NCBI GenBank assembly: GCA_026119855.1
Contig: JAOWBW010000426.1
Coordinates: 62,001-126,000, forward strand
DNA length: 64,000 bases
DNA from: Campanula takesimana
Taxonomy: Eukaryota > Streptophyta > Magnoliopsida > Asterales > Campanulaceae
Direction: 5' to 3'
The notes beneath the pieces are model-generated. The model made no database searches, was not told the DNA's origin, and saw only the letters and a list, made by a program, of their open reading frames with translations. Each line of letters opens with the position of its first letter. Within the stretch, counting starts at the first letter, position 1. The position numbers and the translations under genes were made by a program. Shown one piece after another: positions 33,184 through 44,702 of the stretch.

Positions 33184-33835
33184 TCAAAGCAATACCTCAT
33201 CAACGGATTTCACTAACGGATTCATCCTCAAAGGTTCACTAACAGCCTCGTCAACGGATTTCACTAACGGATTCGTCTTCAAAGGTTCACTAACGGCCTC
33301 ATCAACGGATTTCACTAACGGATTCGTCCTCAAAGGTTCACTAACGGCCTCATCAACGGATGTCATTAACGGATTCGTCCTCAAAAGGTTCACTAACGGC
33401 CTCGTTCAAAAGGTTCACTAACGGATTCAAAGGTTCACTAACGGCCTCATCAACGGATTTCACTAACGGATTCGTCCTCAAAGGTTCACTAACGGCCTCA
33501 TCAACGGATTTCACTAACGGATTCGTCCTCAAAGGTTCACTAACGGCCTCATCAACGGATTTTACTAACGTATTCGTCCTCAAAGGTTCACTAACGGCCT
33601 CTCCAAAGGTTCACTAATGGCCTCATCAACGGATTTCACTAACGGATTCGTCCTCAAATGTTCACTAACGGCCTCTCCAAAGGTTCACTAACGGCCTCTC
33701 CAAAGGTTCACTAACGGCCTCATCAACGGATTTCACTAACGGATTCGTCCTCAAAGGTTCACCAACGGCCTCCTAAAGGGTTCACTAACGGCCTCCTCAA
33801 AGGTCCACTAACGGCCTCATTCAACATATTCAACC
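33184..33835. repeat. AACGG-rich minisatellite of B1
   Basis: Higher-order repeat of AACGGATTTCACTAACGG and AAAGGTTCACTAACGGCCTC blocks, with 51-bp composite units where complete. The 51-bp period is a multiple of three, so both strands stay open and give repetitive peptides; I do not read these as genes. B2 has a shorter version at about 59600-60000. Confidence 0.9.
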
Positions 33836-34029
33836 GGCAGGTTTACCAACGGATCATGCCACCCCCTCTATCAACAAAAGCCTCTCACACAGGGAGCACA
33901 CCACTATCTCTCGCAATTTCAAATTCCTGCTTTCATCGAGTCTTTGCCTTTTCTTGGTGATGTCCTCGGCGGGTGTTTTTAACTTTCGTCGACGCATTTT
34001 GCTTTGCAATCCACGTCGCCGAGGGGCTC
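33836..34029 (+). other. B1 3' end with polypurine tract
   Basis: Sequence shared with B2 and, inverted, with D1. It ends CGCCGAGGGGCTC directly before the LTR at 34030, the likely polypurine tract. Confidence 0.75.
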
Positions 34030-35002
34030 TGTAGACACCCCGCCTTGGACCGCTCACCCCGATTGCACATTTGATCTTGTGTTTCTCCCTATTTTAAGTG
34101 TTTCTCGTTAGTTTCTGTCACTTCCGTTAAGTTCCTGACTGACTTCGTTAAGTCCAGGGACTAAACTGAATGACAGGGCTGACTTTCTAGTCCATTCTGT
34201 CAAAATTGCCTTCTCTGAGTCGCGCGCCTCCGACAGGAGGAGCCAGGCCGCGCGCCTCCCGCCCCCAAAGCAGGAAGCGCGCGCCTCTGGGCGTCAGTTA
34301 CAGATTTCTGGCCAGGATTCTCTCCCTTGCTCAATTTACAGGATTTTGCCCGGGAAGGATTTCTTGGTGACTGAGTTTTGGCACCAAAAATACCCCTCTT
34401 TCACCTATAAAAACCTCCCTTTACCTCCATTTCAAGGACCGAAAATTGAACTTACAAAAACTATACCAAAATCACTTTCTAAAGGTTCTCCAAGGATCTC
34501 ATCAAGCAATATTTGAAGTTCTTCAAATTGTAGGTAAAAGTCCATCTTTTCCTTTCTTTTCTACTTCATCTCCTCTCTCTCTTTTACTCTAATCAAATGT
34601 GCAATCACCCAAATCATTTTGGGACATGACTCTAATGATCACCTCATCTCATTGAGGTTGGTTAAGGAGTTATCTCCTACATTCCAAATCCTATTTTAAA
34701 CCCCCCTTTTTTATGACTTAAAGAAGAAGAAGAAGAACATTTTCATTCATGTAGATTTTGGTCAAGCAAGACCAACTTAAGTTGGGCGAGATGGGTGTTT
34801 CGGTACTTCCCATCTCGTAATCTAACCCCCGAACCTCAAAACAAAGAATCTCTGTTTTCGTAATCAAACTTAGGCTATAATCAATAGGTTTTTCTTATGT
34901 TCCTCAAAACATAGGTGGCGACTCTAAACAATCTAAAACAAGTTAGACATCCTAGGATAATTCACCGCTCTAGCCAAGTTGTGGTTTCCCGGGGTATCTA
35001 CA
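34030..35002 (+). repeat. B1 3' LTR
   Basis: 973 bp, partner of 8494-9471 with about eight differences. TATA is at 34406-34412, with the GCGCGC cluster at 34220-34300 before it. Followed by TAAGG, the 3' copy of the target site. Confidence 0.93.
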
Positions 35003-35685
35003 TAAGGATCCTGCCAACCGACTTCCACGTCATAGACATCCCCGCAACCTTCTCACTTCTCCTTGGCCGGCCATGGTTACATCAGTCGGGCGCTGTCCCA
35101 TATTCCTTGCACCAATGTGTGAAGTTTCAACCTGGTAATGAAGTGACCATCATCTACAGCGATCTCGTAACTGCCCAAGGGACGGACACCAAGGGCGTTC
35201 CTGTCTTACAGATTCAGCATGGGGAAGAGAGCTGACTCTTCAATGGCTTCGAAATAGTCGCTCAAGCACAGATCTGCACCATCGACCTCACCAAAACAAC
35301 GGATAAAGTGGCACCTGTTGTCAAGCTACTGCGTAATATGGGTTTCGTACCGGGGCTGGGGCTAGGTAAGTGCTTGCAAGGTCACACAAGTCTGGTTAAA
35401 GAGATTGATCACCGAGGATTGTTCGGTCTTAGGTATAATCTCACCCCTGAAGACAAGATGGAGCAACAAAGGATAGAATTGCTTAAAAAGATGAAGCTTC
35501 CCTACAAAAATCCTGAAATGCGGCCATACCGCCTGTCCCTGAATAGCTACTTTGTTAGGGAAGGCGAGGAGTTTTCGTGTTTTGAGTTCGCCGAGCCATG
35601 GATTGACCACACCGCGAAGTTGCAGAAAGGGTTCGAGATTTTCAGAGATGTGGAATTCGATCGGTCCAACATGAAGCTGACTTAC
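35003..35685 (+). pseudogene. A1 protease C-terminal half and G-patch-like segment
   Basis: This continues the A1 protease cut at 8493, with FSLLLGRPWLHQSGAVPYS matching the end of a retropepsin fold. A TGA at 35233-35235 interrupts the frame. A G-patch-like segment follows (NMGFVPGLGLGKCLQG, about 35335-35382) and a conserved block ending near a FEIFRDVEF motif. D1 is inserted at 35686, and A1 resumes at 46804. Confidence 0.85.
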
Positions 35686-36995
35686 TGTAGATACCCCGGG
35701 GAACCACGGCTTGGCTAGAGCGGTGAATTATCCTAGGATGTCTAACTTGTTTTAGATTGTTTAGAGTCGCCACCTATGTTTTTAAAGGAACATAAGAAAA
35801 ACCTAGAAATAGCCTAATTTATGTACAAAACCAGAGATTCGGGAGAGAAGGGTTCGGGGGTTAGGTGACGGAGTGGGAAGTACTTAAACACCCACTCCGC
35901 CCCGCTTACGCGGGTCTTGCTACTATTGGTGTTCTAATATTTACATGTCCTTCAATTAATTAAATAGAAATGTGCTAACAATTGTGATGAGAAGAAAAAG
36001 GGAAATAAAGGCGAAATAAAATAGAATTGTTTTATTTATTTAATGATAAAGATTACATGTAACAAGTAATGTTAAAGAATTACATTAAGAGATGAAGAGA
36101 AATTAACATGGTGAATTAAAGTTAAGATTAAAATGTAGGGAGATGACCTTAACTAACTTCAATATGTGAAGTAGTCATGTTGGTCATGTCCCATTAATGG
36201 GGATTGCATACATCAAGAAGAAGAAAACAAAGGAAGAAAATGGAGTTGTACCTTGAGAAAGAGGACTTGGAACCTTGACTTGAAAGTGTTGTTGTCGTAA
36301 TGAAATTGTTGTAGAACAATTTGTGTAGAGTCTTGTTACTAAGAACTCTTGTTGGGAGAATTTGTGTATAATGTAGTTGGTGAATCAAGGTTGGAGTCCA
36401 AAGAGAAGTTCCAAAAAGAGTCCCTTTCCAAGGTAAAAGATGATGGTTTTTTATAGGTAAAAAAGAGAGGGAAATGATGGAGGGAAATTGGTCATCCATG
36501 TGAAATGGGATGGGCCAATCACAAATAAGATAAATGAATAAAAGAAAAATAAAAGAAACAAAAGAAATCAAATAATAAATGAAAGAAATATTAGTTTTTG
36601 GGAAAAGGCTTAGAATTTGGGATTGGGAGTTAATGAGAAAAGGGGGGATGAATGTGGATGTAAAAAGATGGTTTTTGTGATCAAGAAAAGATGTTTGTAA
36701 ATAAGAAAAAGGAGGGAAATAAGGTGCAATCCGTTACTGCCATATCGGACAGCGCGCGAGTCCCGCCTTTGGGACGGGAGGCACGCGCGGCTCGTTAGCT
36801 GTGCCGGAAGCGCGCGATTCTAAAAATGACAGAAAGACAGAAATGACTCTAAAATTAATTCTGTTATGCATTTTAGTCCAAAACTAACGGAATCAGTTAG
36901 GAACATAACCGAAGTAGCAGAAATTAATAAAAATAAGTTAAATAAAAATACTTTGTATGCAATCGGGGTGAGAGGTCCAAGGCGGGGTGTCTACA
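35686..36995 (-). repeat. D1 3' LTR
   Basis: 1310 bp, TGTAGA...TCTACA on both strands, near-identical to 43394-44702. The minus-strand TATA is at 36455-36447. GC-rich motifs at about 36751-36820 lie upstream of it, and the decamer TGGCGACTCT lies near the U5 end. Confidence 0.92.
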
Positions 36996-39020
36996 GAGCC
37001 CCTCGGCGACGTGGATTGCGAGGCAAAACGCGTCGACGAAAGAAAGACAACCGCCGAGGACATCGACAAGAGAAAACAAAGACTCGATAAAGCAGGAATT
37101 TGAAATTACAAAGGATAGAAATGCGCTCCCTGTGTGAGCGACTTTTGCTGATGGAAGAGGTATGGTGATTTTAGTGGTTCACCATGGACCAAAATTGGTG
37201 CGCGGTGCGGCATATTCTGATGCGCTGTGCGGCTTGTTGATTCTGGTACGCGGTGCGGCATATTCTGATGCGCTGTGCGGCTTGTTGATTCTGGTGCGCG
37301 GTGCGGCATATTCTGATGCGCTGTGCGGCATTTGTTGATTCTGGTGCGCGGTGCGGCATATTCTGATGCGCTGTGCGGCACCTGTTGATTCTGGTACTCT
37401 GTGCGGTACCTGGTGCTCTGTGCGGCACCTGTTGATTCTGGTACTCTGTGCGGTTGTGCGGCACCTGTTGATTCTGGTACTCTGTGCGGTACCTGGTGCT
37501 CTGTGCGGCACCTGTTGATTCTGGTACTCTGTGCGGTACCTGGTGCTCTGTGCGGCACCTGTTGATTCTGGTACTCTGTGCGGCACCTGCTGATTCTGGT
37601 GCTCTGTGCGGCACCTGGTATGTGTGTGCTTTGCAGATATATGTGCTTGTGCAAGAAGATGCATGAAGAGAGAAATTGTGCTCGTGGTGTGATGAGATCT
37701 TGGAACACCCTTGCAATGAGAGAGAAGTAAGAATGTAAAGAGTGATCTTGTGTGCGGTGTGATTTTGAGGAAAGCGTCGGATGTATTCATACCTTCACTT
37801 ACCATTGCCGCTTGAGTGGAGATGGATTCCTGATGTCCGCGGAGGATGCTTTGATGGAGAATGTCCATTCTTTAGATGTTGATGAGAGAATGCCCTTGAT
37901 GTTGGGTTGGCGAGATGGTACTCTGAATGATGGGTTGGTCGTCCCAAAGGCTGCCTACGTATCCCTTTAAGAGAATCAGACCAGCGTAGTTCAAGGATGA
38001 TGGAGAACGTTGGAGGAGAGGCTAGGAGCAAAGCAAAGTAAAGCACATAATTTTGCACATAGAAGGAGAAAAGGAAAAAATAAAAATCTTTTTTTTTTTT
38101 TTTTTTTTTTTTTAGTTCGTGGGTGAACCATTTTAACCATTGTGTGCTTGTGAAGCCAACCCAAGATCAAGTCATGTTCAGTCGAAGTCCGGATTGCCTC
38201 GCTTGAATTCTGTTGTCGCCGGTGTGCCCAACGAAGATTGATGTCTAGCCCCAAGAGATTTGTCGATTATGGGGCTTCAAAAGGCTTTTGATGCCGAGAT
38301 GAGGGGTTGCTGATTGTAAAGTCCCTAGAATGCCTTTGATGCCAAATTTTGAGGGACTTGCATAGCTCCAAGATAAATCAGCTCTTGGCCCATTCGAGTA
38401 AATTGCCCTTTGTTGTTGTAGTGAGCAATCCCCAAGAGGAGATCGTTGATGCCAAGCTTCGAGAGATTGCGAAGCCCCAAGTGTCGTGGGCTAGTAGATG
38501 GTGGGATGTGAAGACCGTTCATTGTAAAGCCCCAAATTATTTCGTGATTGGCTCGGCATTGAGAGCGGATGTACCGTTTGGTAGAATTCTTGATAGAGAT
38601 ATCCTTCTTGCTCTTACTGGGGAGATGAATGGCCTCATTGTGGTCGATACCCAAATGGCTGAGGGCTTATGTCAACGGATGTACTAATGTCTTGCGGTAC
38701 CGTTGAGGTCGCGGAGGATAAGGTCTTGGCGTGATAAAGTCTCAAATGAGTATGCTTGCTTGACTCTTCTTGAGTTGAACTAATGACGGATCTTCGGATG
38801 CAACTGGTGCTGTGGCCCAACTTTATCTGAGCTGCACCTTGTGCTTTTGATCTTGGAGAAGGGGGTGCTGAATTGCAGAAACATTGGGATTGGCCGTGGC
38901 ATTTCCCGCTATAACCCTGTTTTGATTAGAGTTTAGCATATTGAATCTTTTTCCTTTTCTCTAAGACTTCCTTCAAAATCTCGCTGTGAGTTCTAACAAA
39001 AATCATCAACTTCATTCATA
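36996..39020 (-). other. D1 3' internal region
   Basis: Non-coding. It begins with the polypurine tract (minus strand, GAGGGGCTC next to 36995), a minisatellite (37188-37625), a type 2 hairpin (37955-37989) and a poly-T run (38091-38113). The rest reads as diverged repeats of short phrases. It is duplicated at 44703-46803, including the poly-T, which is longer and split there. Confidence 0.8.
37188..37625. repeat. GTGCGG minisatellite, D1 copy 1
   Basis: Units built on GTGCGGCATATTCTGATGCG and GTGCGGCACCTGTTGATTC. The unit length is not a multiple of three and lacks minus-strand stops, so all three minus frames stay open and encode rotated forms of the same peptide. I read this as a repeat, not genes. 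Confidence 0.9.
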
Positions 39021-41158
39021 ACATCGGAGTCTTCATTTAAAACCAAGAGGCCTTTGACTTGAAGTGTTGAGAGACCCTTGAATCTTGATTGTTCTCATGG
39101 AGCCATAAGACTACTCCACATTGCACTTGCTCGAGTATTGTTGCCCAAAAGACTGTCGGTCGCGCAGCCCTAATACTGCCCTTTGCTTGAATTACTGTAA
39201 TGCCGTAGCCCAAAAGATTGTAGATTGTGAAGCCCGTTGAGACCTTCGGTGCTGAATTGAGGAAGTTTCCAATGTTGCACATGACTTGGCTGGGGATACT
39301 GCTGGGGAGTTAATTGCTCTTTGCCAAGGGAGCCTTTAAGACTTGACCGTAGCCCCTAGAGTGCCATCATTGATTGCGAGAAAGGTCCACCCTTGATTGG
39401 GGAAACGAGCATGGGCACACGTGACAAGAGGGCTTTTTGACATCCCTTTTTGAGAGACTTTGAGGATAGTCTCACACATCTTTTTTCGAGCATAGCCTCT
39501 AGGGCGTATTGATTGTCAAGTGAAGCAAAAGAAGTCCTTGTCCTTGAGTCACATAGCCCCTAGGGCGTCACCATTTGTTGAGCAAAGCAAGAGTGACTCG
39601 TCCTCGTGTGAGGGAATAAACATGAGAGGATATGGCAAGAGCTACTCCATTTCTCGGGAGCCTTTCGGCGTACTTTAGAAGCACATACTTGAAGAATCTT
39701 TGAAAACTGAGACACATGTTGTTGCTATTTGCTGCCCAAGCCAATTGACTAGCTAGGGATTATTTGTGCAACCTCGTGCCCTTTTATGATGGGCTTGTTC
39801 TCGGATGGATCTTGGTTACCACGGGCCTTCTTTTCATGAACCCAAAAATGCACACTGCTGGAGAATGATGCCGATATCCCAAGACAACCTTTGATGGTGC
39901 TATATCTTGTCGAGCCTTTTGCAATCCAAAAGTTGACTCGGTGGGGAATTGACTTGCTGAGGAGATTCAATGTAGAACTTGCCGGGGATCTCCATTTCTC
40001 TTTCCCTTCTCTCTCTCACTCTCTCATTTTTTTATTTTTTATTTTTTATTTTTTTTATGACGCACCCTGTTTTTTGCCTAGACCGCCCTTTCGGGTTTTC
40101 AATCTAGCGGGCATCTCTTTTGCGTCTTCATCATTTTTTTTTAATTTTTTTTTTGACTCAATTGATGAGGAAGTGTGCATTGACTCTAGCTGAGGAGATA
40201 AGACATGTGATTTTGCGGTGGAGACCTTTTGTCACTAATGATGAGTGACATTGACTTGACTAGGGAAGTGTCCCTAGTATTGGCATGTATTTTTTATTGA
40301 ATTGAATGACTCGCGAAGGCAAGTAAGTCATTAAGAGAGAAGAGAAGGAAAGCCCCAATTTGATTGCAAGAAATTGGGAGTATGCAGAAAGAATAGAAGT
40401 CCCTAGACTCGATAAGGAGCGCGAAATGATTCCAAATCTAAGAAAGTTGTTCAATCCTTTTGGTGATTAATTCATTGGCAAATGAATCGTACAAAGATGT
40501 CTTGAAAAGTTCGAGATGAAGGCCGATCACCATAACGCGCTAGGGCTAAACATATCTTCTTTCTTGCATGAGACCGGACCCGCAGGTTGCCTACGTTCCT
40601 CCAGTGTAGAGGCTCAGGTCACCGTAGTTCTTGTGAATTCTCCATTCTTGGGGATGGAATTGTTGCTTCGTCGTGTAGCTTCGTCCTCCTTTCGTGGATG
40701 GAATGATGTTGATCTTGATGTGAACTTCTTTGATTGAGGGGGATTTTTTTTTTTTTTTTTTTTTTTTTGTGCTCTAACTTTTGCCTAGGTTGATTTGAAG
40801 AGTTCAACCTAGCGAGAATTTTTTTTTTTTTTTTTTTTTGATCCCCCTTTGAAAACTTTGCTTGATTTTTCTCCATGCTTGATGTCTTGGATTCGCCGTT
40901 GTTGTTGATGTCGTTGCCTTCGTCACGATGTTTAGCCCCTAGGTGTTCAAGTGATGACCTTCATTCCAAAACTCGTTTAGACATCTTTTCATCATTTTGC
41001 CAAGAATTAGATTGAACACCTTGGAAGAGTGTATGAGGACAAGAACGACTTTTTTATTTGATGATGAGACTTGACTCAAAATTTCACATTAATTGGACAA
41101 AGAAAACTTAATGCACACTTAAGAGGACTTTGACTCCTTTTTTTTTTTTATCCTATCT
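39021..41158 (-). other. D1 internal region where pol would be
   Basis: About 2.1 kb without coding domains on either strand. It keeps two type 1 hairpins (40078-40107 and 40785-40812) and a type 2 hairpin (40591-40627), the same signals that follow integrase in A1 and B1. Long T runs are at about 40743-40768 and 40820-40840. Confidence 0.75.
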
Positions 41159-42160
41159 CTAGGTAGAGAAAGAGAAACGGAGATTGTTTTCGTCATCCCC
41201 CATGTCGTTGTAGTGGTCATTGTCGTTGTAGTCTTCCATGTCACTACATTCTTCCATTTCATTGTTTGGGAACCCTTTGTCGTTGAAGCTTGTGTCATAG
41301 GAGGACTCGGCCACTTCTCGGAGCAAATAGTCAATTCTAACCCCCGCATCATACATGCTTGAAAAATCGGAGTGAAAAGCCCCACTAAGATGAGTGCGGT
41401 AGTCCATTTTCAAACACTTCAAGAAGATGTCCATTTGTTCCTTCTTGGAAGGTCTATCAACCATCTCGGCTAGCTTGTCATTCCAACGACAATAGAAGTC
41501 CCCAAATGATTCATTACCCATTTGCACGGTGCTCTCCAATTCCTTCTTGGTGGGGCGGAATATGGAGTTGCCTTGATATTGTGACTTGAAGGCAAGCATA
41601 GCGGCATCCCAATTGAGGCGGGTGGAAACTGGAAGACCCATATACCAATCTTTTGCGACCCCCTCGAGAGTAAGCGGGAAGCATTGTGCCATTATTTGAG
41701 GAGACACTTTCTTTGGTAGCATGGCCCAAATGTAGGAGTCGACATGAGCGTTGGGGCAAGAGTTGCCGTTGAACTTGCCAATATCGGGCATCTTGAACTT
41801 TTCGGGAAGGGCCTCCATTGTGTTCATGAGGAGAGAAGCTTGATGAGGATCGGTGTTTGGGCCCTTGTGCAAATTTAACCCACTAAGCCTTTGGTCAATG
41901 TAGGACATGAGGGTGTTGACCAAACCGGTATCAATGCTTTGGACCTTTCTTTCAGCCGTGAGCCCTTTCAATTGGTTCTTGAGTTTAGCAACTTCTTTCT
42001 TGTGGGCCATTTTCACATTCTCGTAACGGGCCCGCCATAAATCATCCTTGCGGCGGACATTCTCGGCTAGTGTATCGACTTGCCCTTTCAATGCTTCCAC
42101 CATGCGGAATAACCCTTCGTTGGACACGGGAATGCCGTTGTCGTTGCCGTTTGAAGCCAT
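41159..42160 (-). CDS. gag: D1 Gag, shortened
   Basis: 333 residues from the ATG at 42160 (MASNGNDNGIPVSNEG). An N-terminal coiled coil (about 15-75) is followed by the Gag core (about 105-290: LPEKFKMPDIGKFNGNSC, then FPLTLEGVAKDWYMGLP), clearly related to B1 Gag. It ends in an acidic Asp/Asn-rich tail and lacks the zinc knuckle and protease. The open frame through a non-autonomous element suggests recent origin or use of this Gag. It might co-assemble with family B Gag; that is inference. Confidence 0.85.
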   Translation of the reverse strand: MASNGNDNGIPVSNEGLFRMVEALKGQVDTLAENVRRKDDLWRARYENVKMAHKKEVAKLKNQLKGLTAERKVQSIDTGLVNTLMSYIDQRLSGLNLHKGPNTDPHQASLLMNTMEALPEKFKMPDIGKFNGNSCPNAHVDSYIWAMLPKKVSPQIMAQCFPLTLEGVAKDWYMGLPVSTRLNWDAAMLAFKSQYQGNSIFRPTKKELESTVQMGNESFGDFYCRWNDKLAEMVDRPSKKEQMDIFLKCLKMDYRTHLSGAFHSDFSSMYDAGVRIDYLLREVAESSYDTSFNDKGFPNNEMEECSDMEDYNDNDHYNDMGDDENNLRFSFST

Positions 42161-43374
42161 TGGACCTATTGAGAGAACACGGTCGATCTTAGGATGGCCC
42201 CACAAACACCTTTTGAGTAAAATGATTTCACCCACAAACAAGAAAAGACTCAACCACATAAAGAAAAATGACTCTTTTTTTTTTATTTACAAAGTCGGAA
42301 GGACGGAGTCCTTTTTGGGGTTTCTAGAAAAAATAGTGGAATCGTCACACTAGTATATAGACCTTCTCGCGGTCCCATATACTCATCGGATTCCACCACG
42401 CTTGTGAGACCTACATGTATCGGGATTAAACTAAATTAATGTAATAAATCATACATGCGGGGACGGATTTTTATTTTCGTCCAAAATAACCACTTTTGGG
42501 GACGGAGTTTTATTTCGTCCATTGCAACAAATTGGCATGTATGATTTGAAGACATTAGTTTAGGGAAATCTCGGTACATGAAAAACCGACTTGAGTCACG
42601 GAGTGTTAGACCCTAGACTAGAATTGTGTGGTTTGTGCTCGGCTTGAATATGAGGCTTAAAGGTCACCCCCGGCATGTAGTCATGAACTACGCCACGGGC
42701 TGAGGTTTACCGCTTCGAAAGAGCCAAGGTCGAGTGGAGCTTGAAACTTTCTAGGACGGGCCTCGACGGGTTTGGGGCTGGACTTGTGCGACTCGATAGT
42801 GAGCAATTGATAAGAATATGTGCATGTAGTGTGAGGTCTAACATGTGACAAAACATTTTTTTTTTCAAAAGAAAAAGAAATAAAAGCAAATAAGCACATA
42901 ATTTACAACTTTCGAATCACCCGTGTGACCGATAAAAATGAACAGGAAATAAAAGATGTTTTGTGCAGGCCCGGTGCCCACACACTGTCAAAACCACTCT
43001 GTTCTGTGCACTGTTCTGTTTCTGGAAAATGCCCAGAAGCGCGCGCATTGGGTTGCCTATGCGGAAGGCGCGCGCGTTAGAGGAAGAAGGGAAGAGGCGC
43101 CCGCTTCTGGGTGAGAACCTGCAAATCAGTGGGTTCAAGGGATTGCCTTGACCCTTAATTAAGAAAACTTTCCCCTGCAGTAATTGTTAGCACAGAAATA
43201 TGGAATTGAAGGACAAGAAAAGGAGGCGGGCGATTCTGGTAATAAGGGTCGGACGCGCACGCTTTAGGCCAAGAAGGCCAGAGGCGCGCGCTTCCCACCC
43301 TTTTTACCAGAATGCCCAGAAAACAGTAATAAGAACACCAAAAGTTAAGAACGCAAGTTTAACCCTCTAAATCG
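42161..43374 (-). other. D1 leader with conserved stem structure
   Basis: Non-coding leader related to the B1 leader. It includes the paired arms GTGGAATC (42336-42343) and GATTCCAC (42389-42396) around an inner stem, and a GC-rich motif cluster between about 43035 and 43300. Confidence 0.7.
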
Positions 43375-43392
43375 TCCCCAGCGGAGTCGCCA
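43375..43392 (-). other. D1 primer-binding site
   Basis: On the minus strand TGGCGACTCCGCTGGGGA begins after one spacer base. It differs from the A1/B1 site at one position, so it may use a different tRNA-Arg. Confidence 0.85.
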
Positions 43393-43393
43393 C

Positions 43394-44702
43394 TGTAGAT
43401 ACCCCGGGGAACCACGGCTTGGCTAGAGCGGTGAATTATCCTAGGATGTCTAACTTGTTTTAGATTGTTTAGAGTCGCCACCTATGTTTTTAAAGGAACA
43501 TAAGAAAAACCTAGAAATAGCCTAATTTATGTACAAAACCAGAGATTCGGGAGAGAAAGGTTCGGGGGTTAGGTGACGGAGTGGGAAGGACTTAAACACC
43601 CACTCTGCCCCGCTTACGCGGGTCTTGCTACTATTGGTGTTCTAATATTTACATGTCCTTCAATTAATTAAATAGAAATGTGCTAACAATTGTGATGAGA
43701 AGAAAAGGGGAAATAAAGGGGAAATAAAATAGAATTGTTTTATTTATTTAATGATAAAGATTACATGTAACAAGTAATGTTAAAGAATTACATTAAGAGA
43801 TGAAGAGAAATTAACATGGTGAATTAAAGTTAAGATTAAAATGTAGGGAGATGACCTTAACTAACTTCAATATGTGAAGTAGTCATGTTGGTCATGTCCC
43901 ATTAATGGGGATTGCATACATCAAGAAGAAGAAAACAAAGGAAGAAAATGGAGTTGTACCTTGAGAAAGAGGACTTGGAACCTTGACTTGAAAGTGTTGT
44001 TGTTGTAATGAAATTGTTGTAGAACAATTTGTGTAGAGTCTTGTTACTAAGAACTCTTGTTGGGAGAATTTGTGTATAATGTAGTTGGTGAATCAAGGTT
44101 GGAGTCCAAAGAGAAGTCCCAAAAAGAGTCCCTTTCCAAGGTAAAAGATGATGGTTTTTATAGGTAAAAAAGAGAGGGAAATGATGGAGGGAAATTGGTC
44201 ATCCATGTGAAATGGGATGGGCCAATCACAAATAAGATAAATGAATAAAAGAAAAATAAAAGAAACAAAAGAAATCAAATAATAAATGAAAGAAATATTA
44301 GTTTTTGGGAAAAGGCTTAGAATTTGGGATTGGGAGTTAATGAGAAAAGGGGGGATGAATGTGGATGTAAAAAGATGGTTTTTGTGATCAAGAAAAGATG
44401 TTTGTAAATAAGAAAAAGGAGGGAAATAAGGTGCACTCAGTTACTGCCATATCGGACAGCGCGCGAGTCCCGCCTTTGGGACGGGAGGCGCGCGCGGCCC
44501 GTTAGCTGTGCCGGAAGCGCGCGATTCTAAAAATGACAGAAAGACAGAAATGACTCTAAAATTAATTCTGTTATGCATTTTAGTCCAAAACTAACGGAAT
44601 CAGTTAGGAACTTAACCGAAGTAGCAGAAATTAATAAAAATAAGTTAAATAAAAATACTATGTATGCAATCGGGGTGAGAGGTCCAAGGCGGGGTGTCTA
44701 CA
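43394..44702 (-). repeat. D1 5' LTR (middle LTR of the tandem)
   Basis: 1309 bp, nearly identical to 35686-36995. TATA is at 44162-44155 on the minus strand. AGAGTCGCCA at 43471-43480 is the complement of the primer-site decamer. It has a primer site on one side and 3' internal sequence on the other, so two D1 units shared it. Confidence 0.92.

Larger units (their letters stand above)
8494..35002 (+). mobile_element. B1: Tat-type Ty3-gypsy element inserted in the A1 protease
   Basis: B1 is bounded by direct LTRs at 8494-9471 and 34030-35002 and is itself split by S1 (12449-25929). Without S1 it is about 13 kb. The flanks read CAAGG before and TAAGG after: a 5-bp target duplication with one mismatch. 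The A1 protease reading frame continues on either side, which confirms the insertion point. It contains gag, protease, RT, RNase H, second RNase H, integrase, paired 3' hairpins, an antisense PMD gene and an AACGG-rich minisatellite. About eight LTR differences, plus frameshifts and stops in pol and the PMD gene, show it is old and inactive. Confidence 0.92.

Noticed and set aside
33053..33617. Repetitive ORFs on both strands over the AACGG array
   Set aside because: A 51-bp repeat without stops keeps frames open by chance; the peptides are pure repeats.
37171..37868. Three overlapping minus-strand ORFs of 181-229 codons (and copies at 44813-45585)
   Set aside because: They translate a GTGCGG minisatellite in all frames; there is no domain and the unit order differs between copies.
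38349..38687. 112-codon plus-strand ORF, repeated at 46122-46460
   Set aside because: The two copies are a recent duplication of D1, so their similarity is not evidence of selection. It lies antisense to D1 and shows no known domain.
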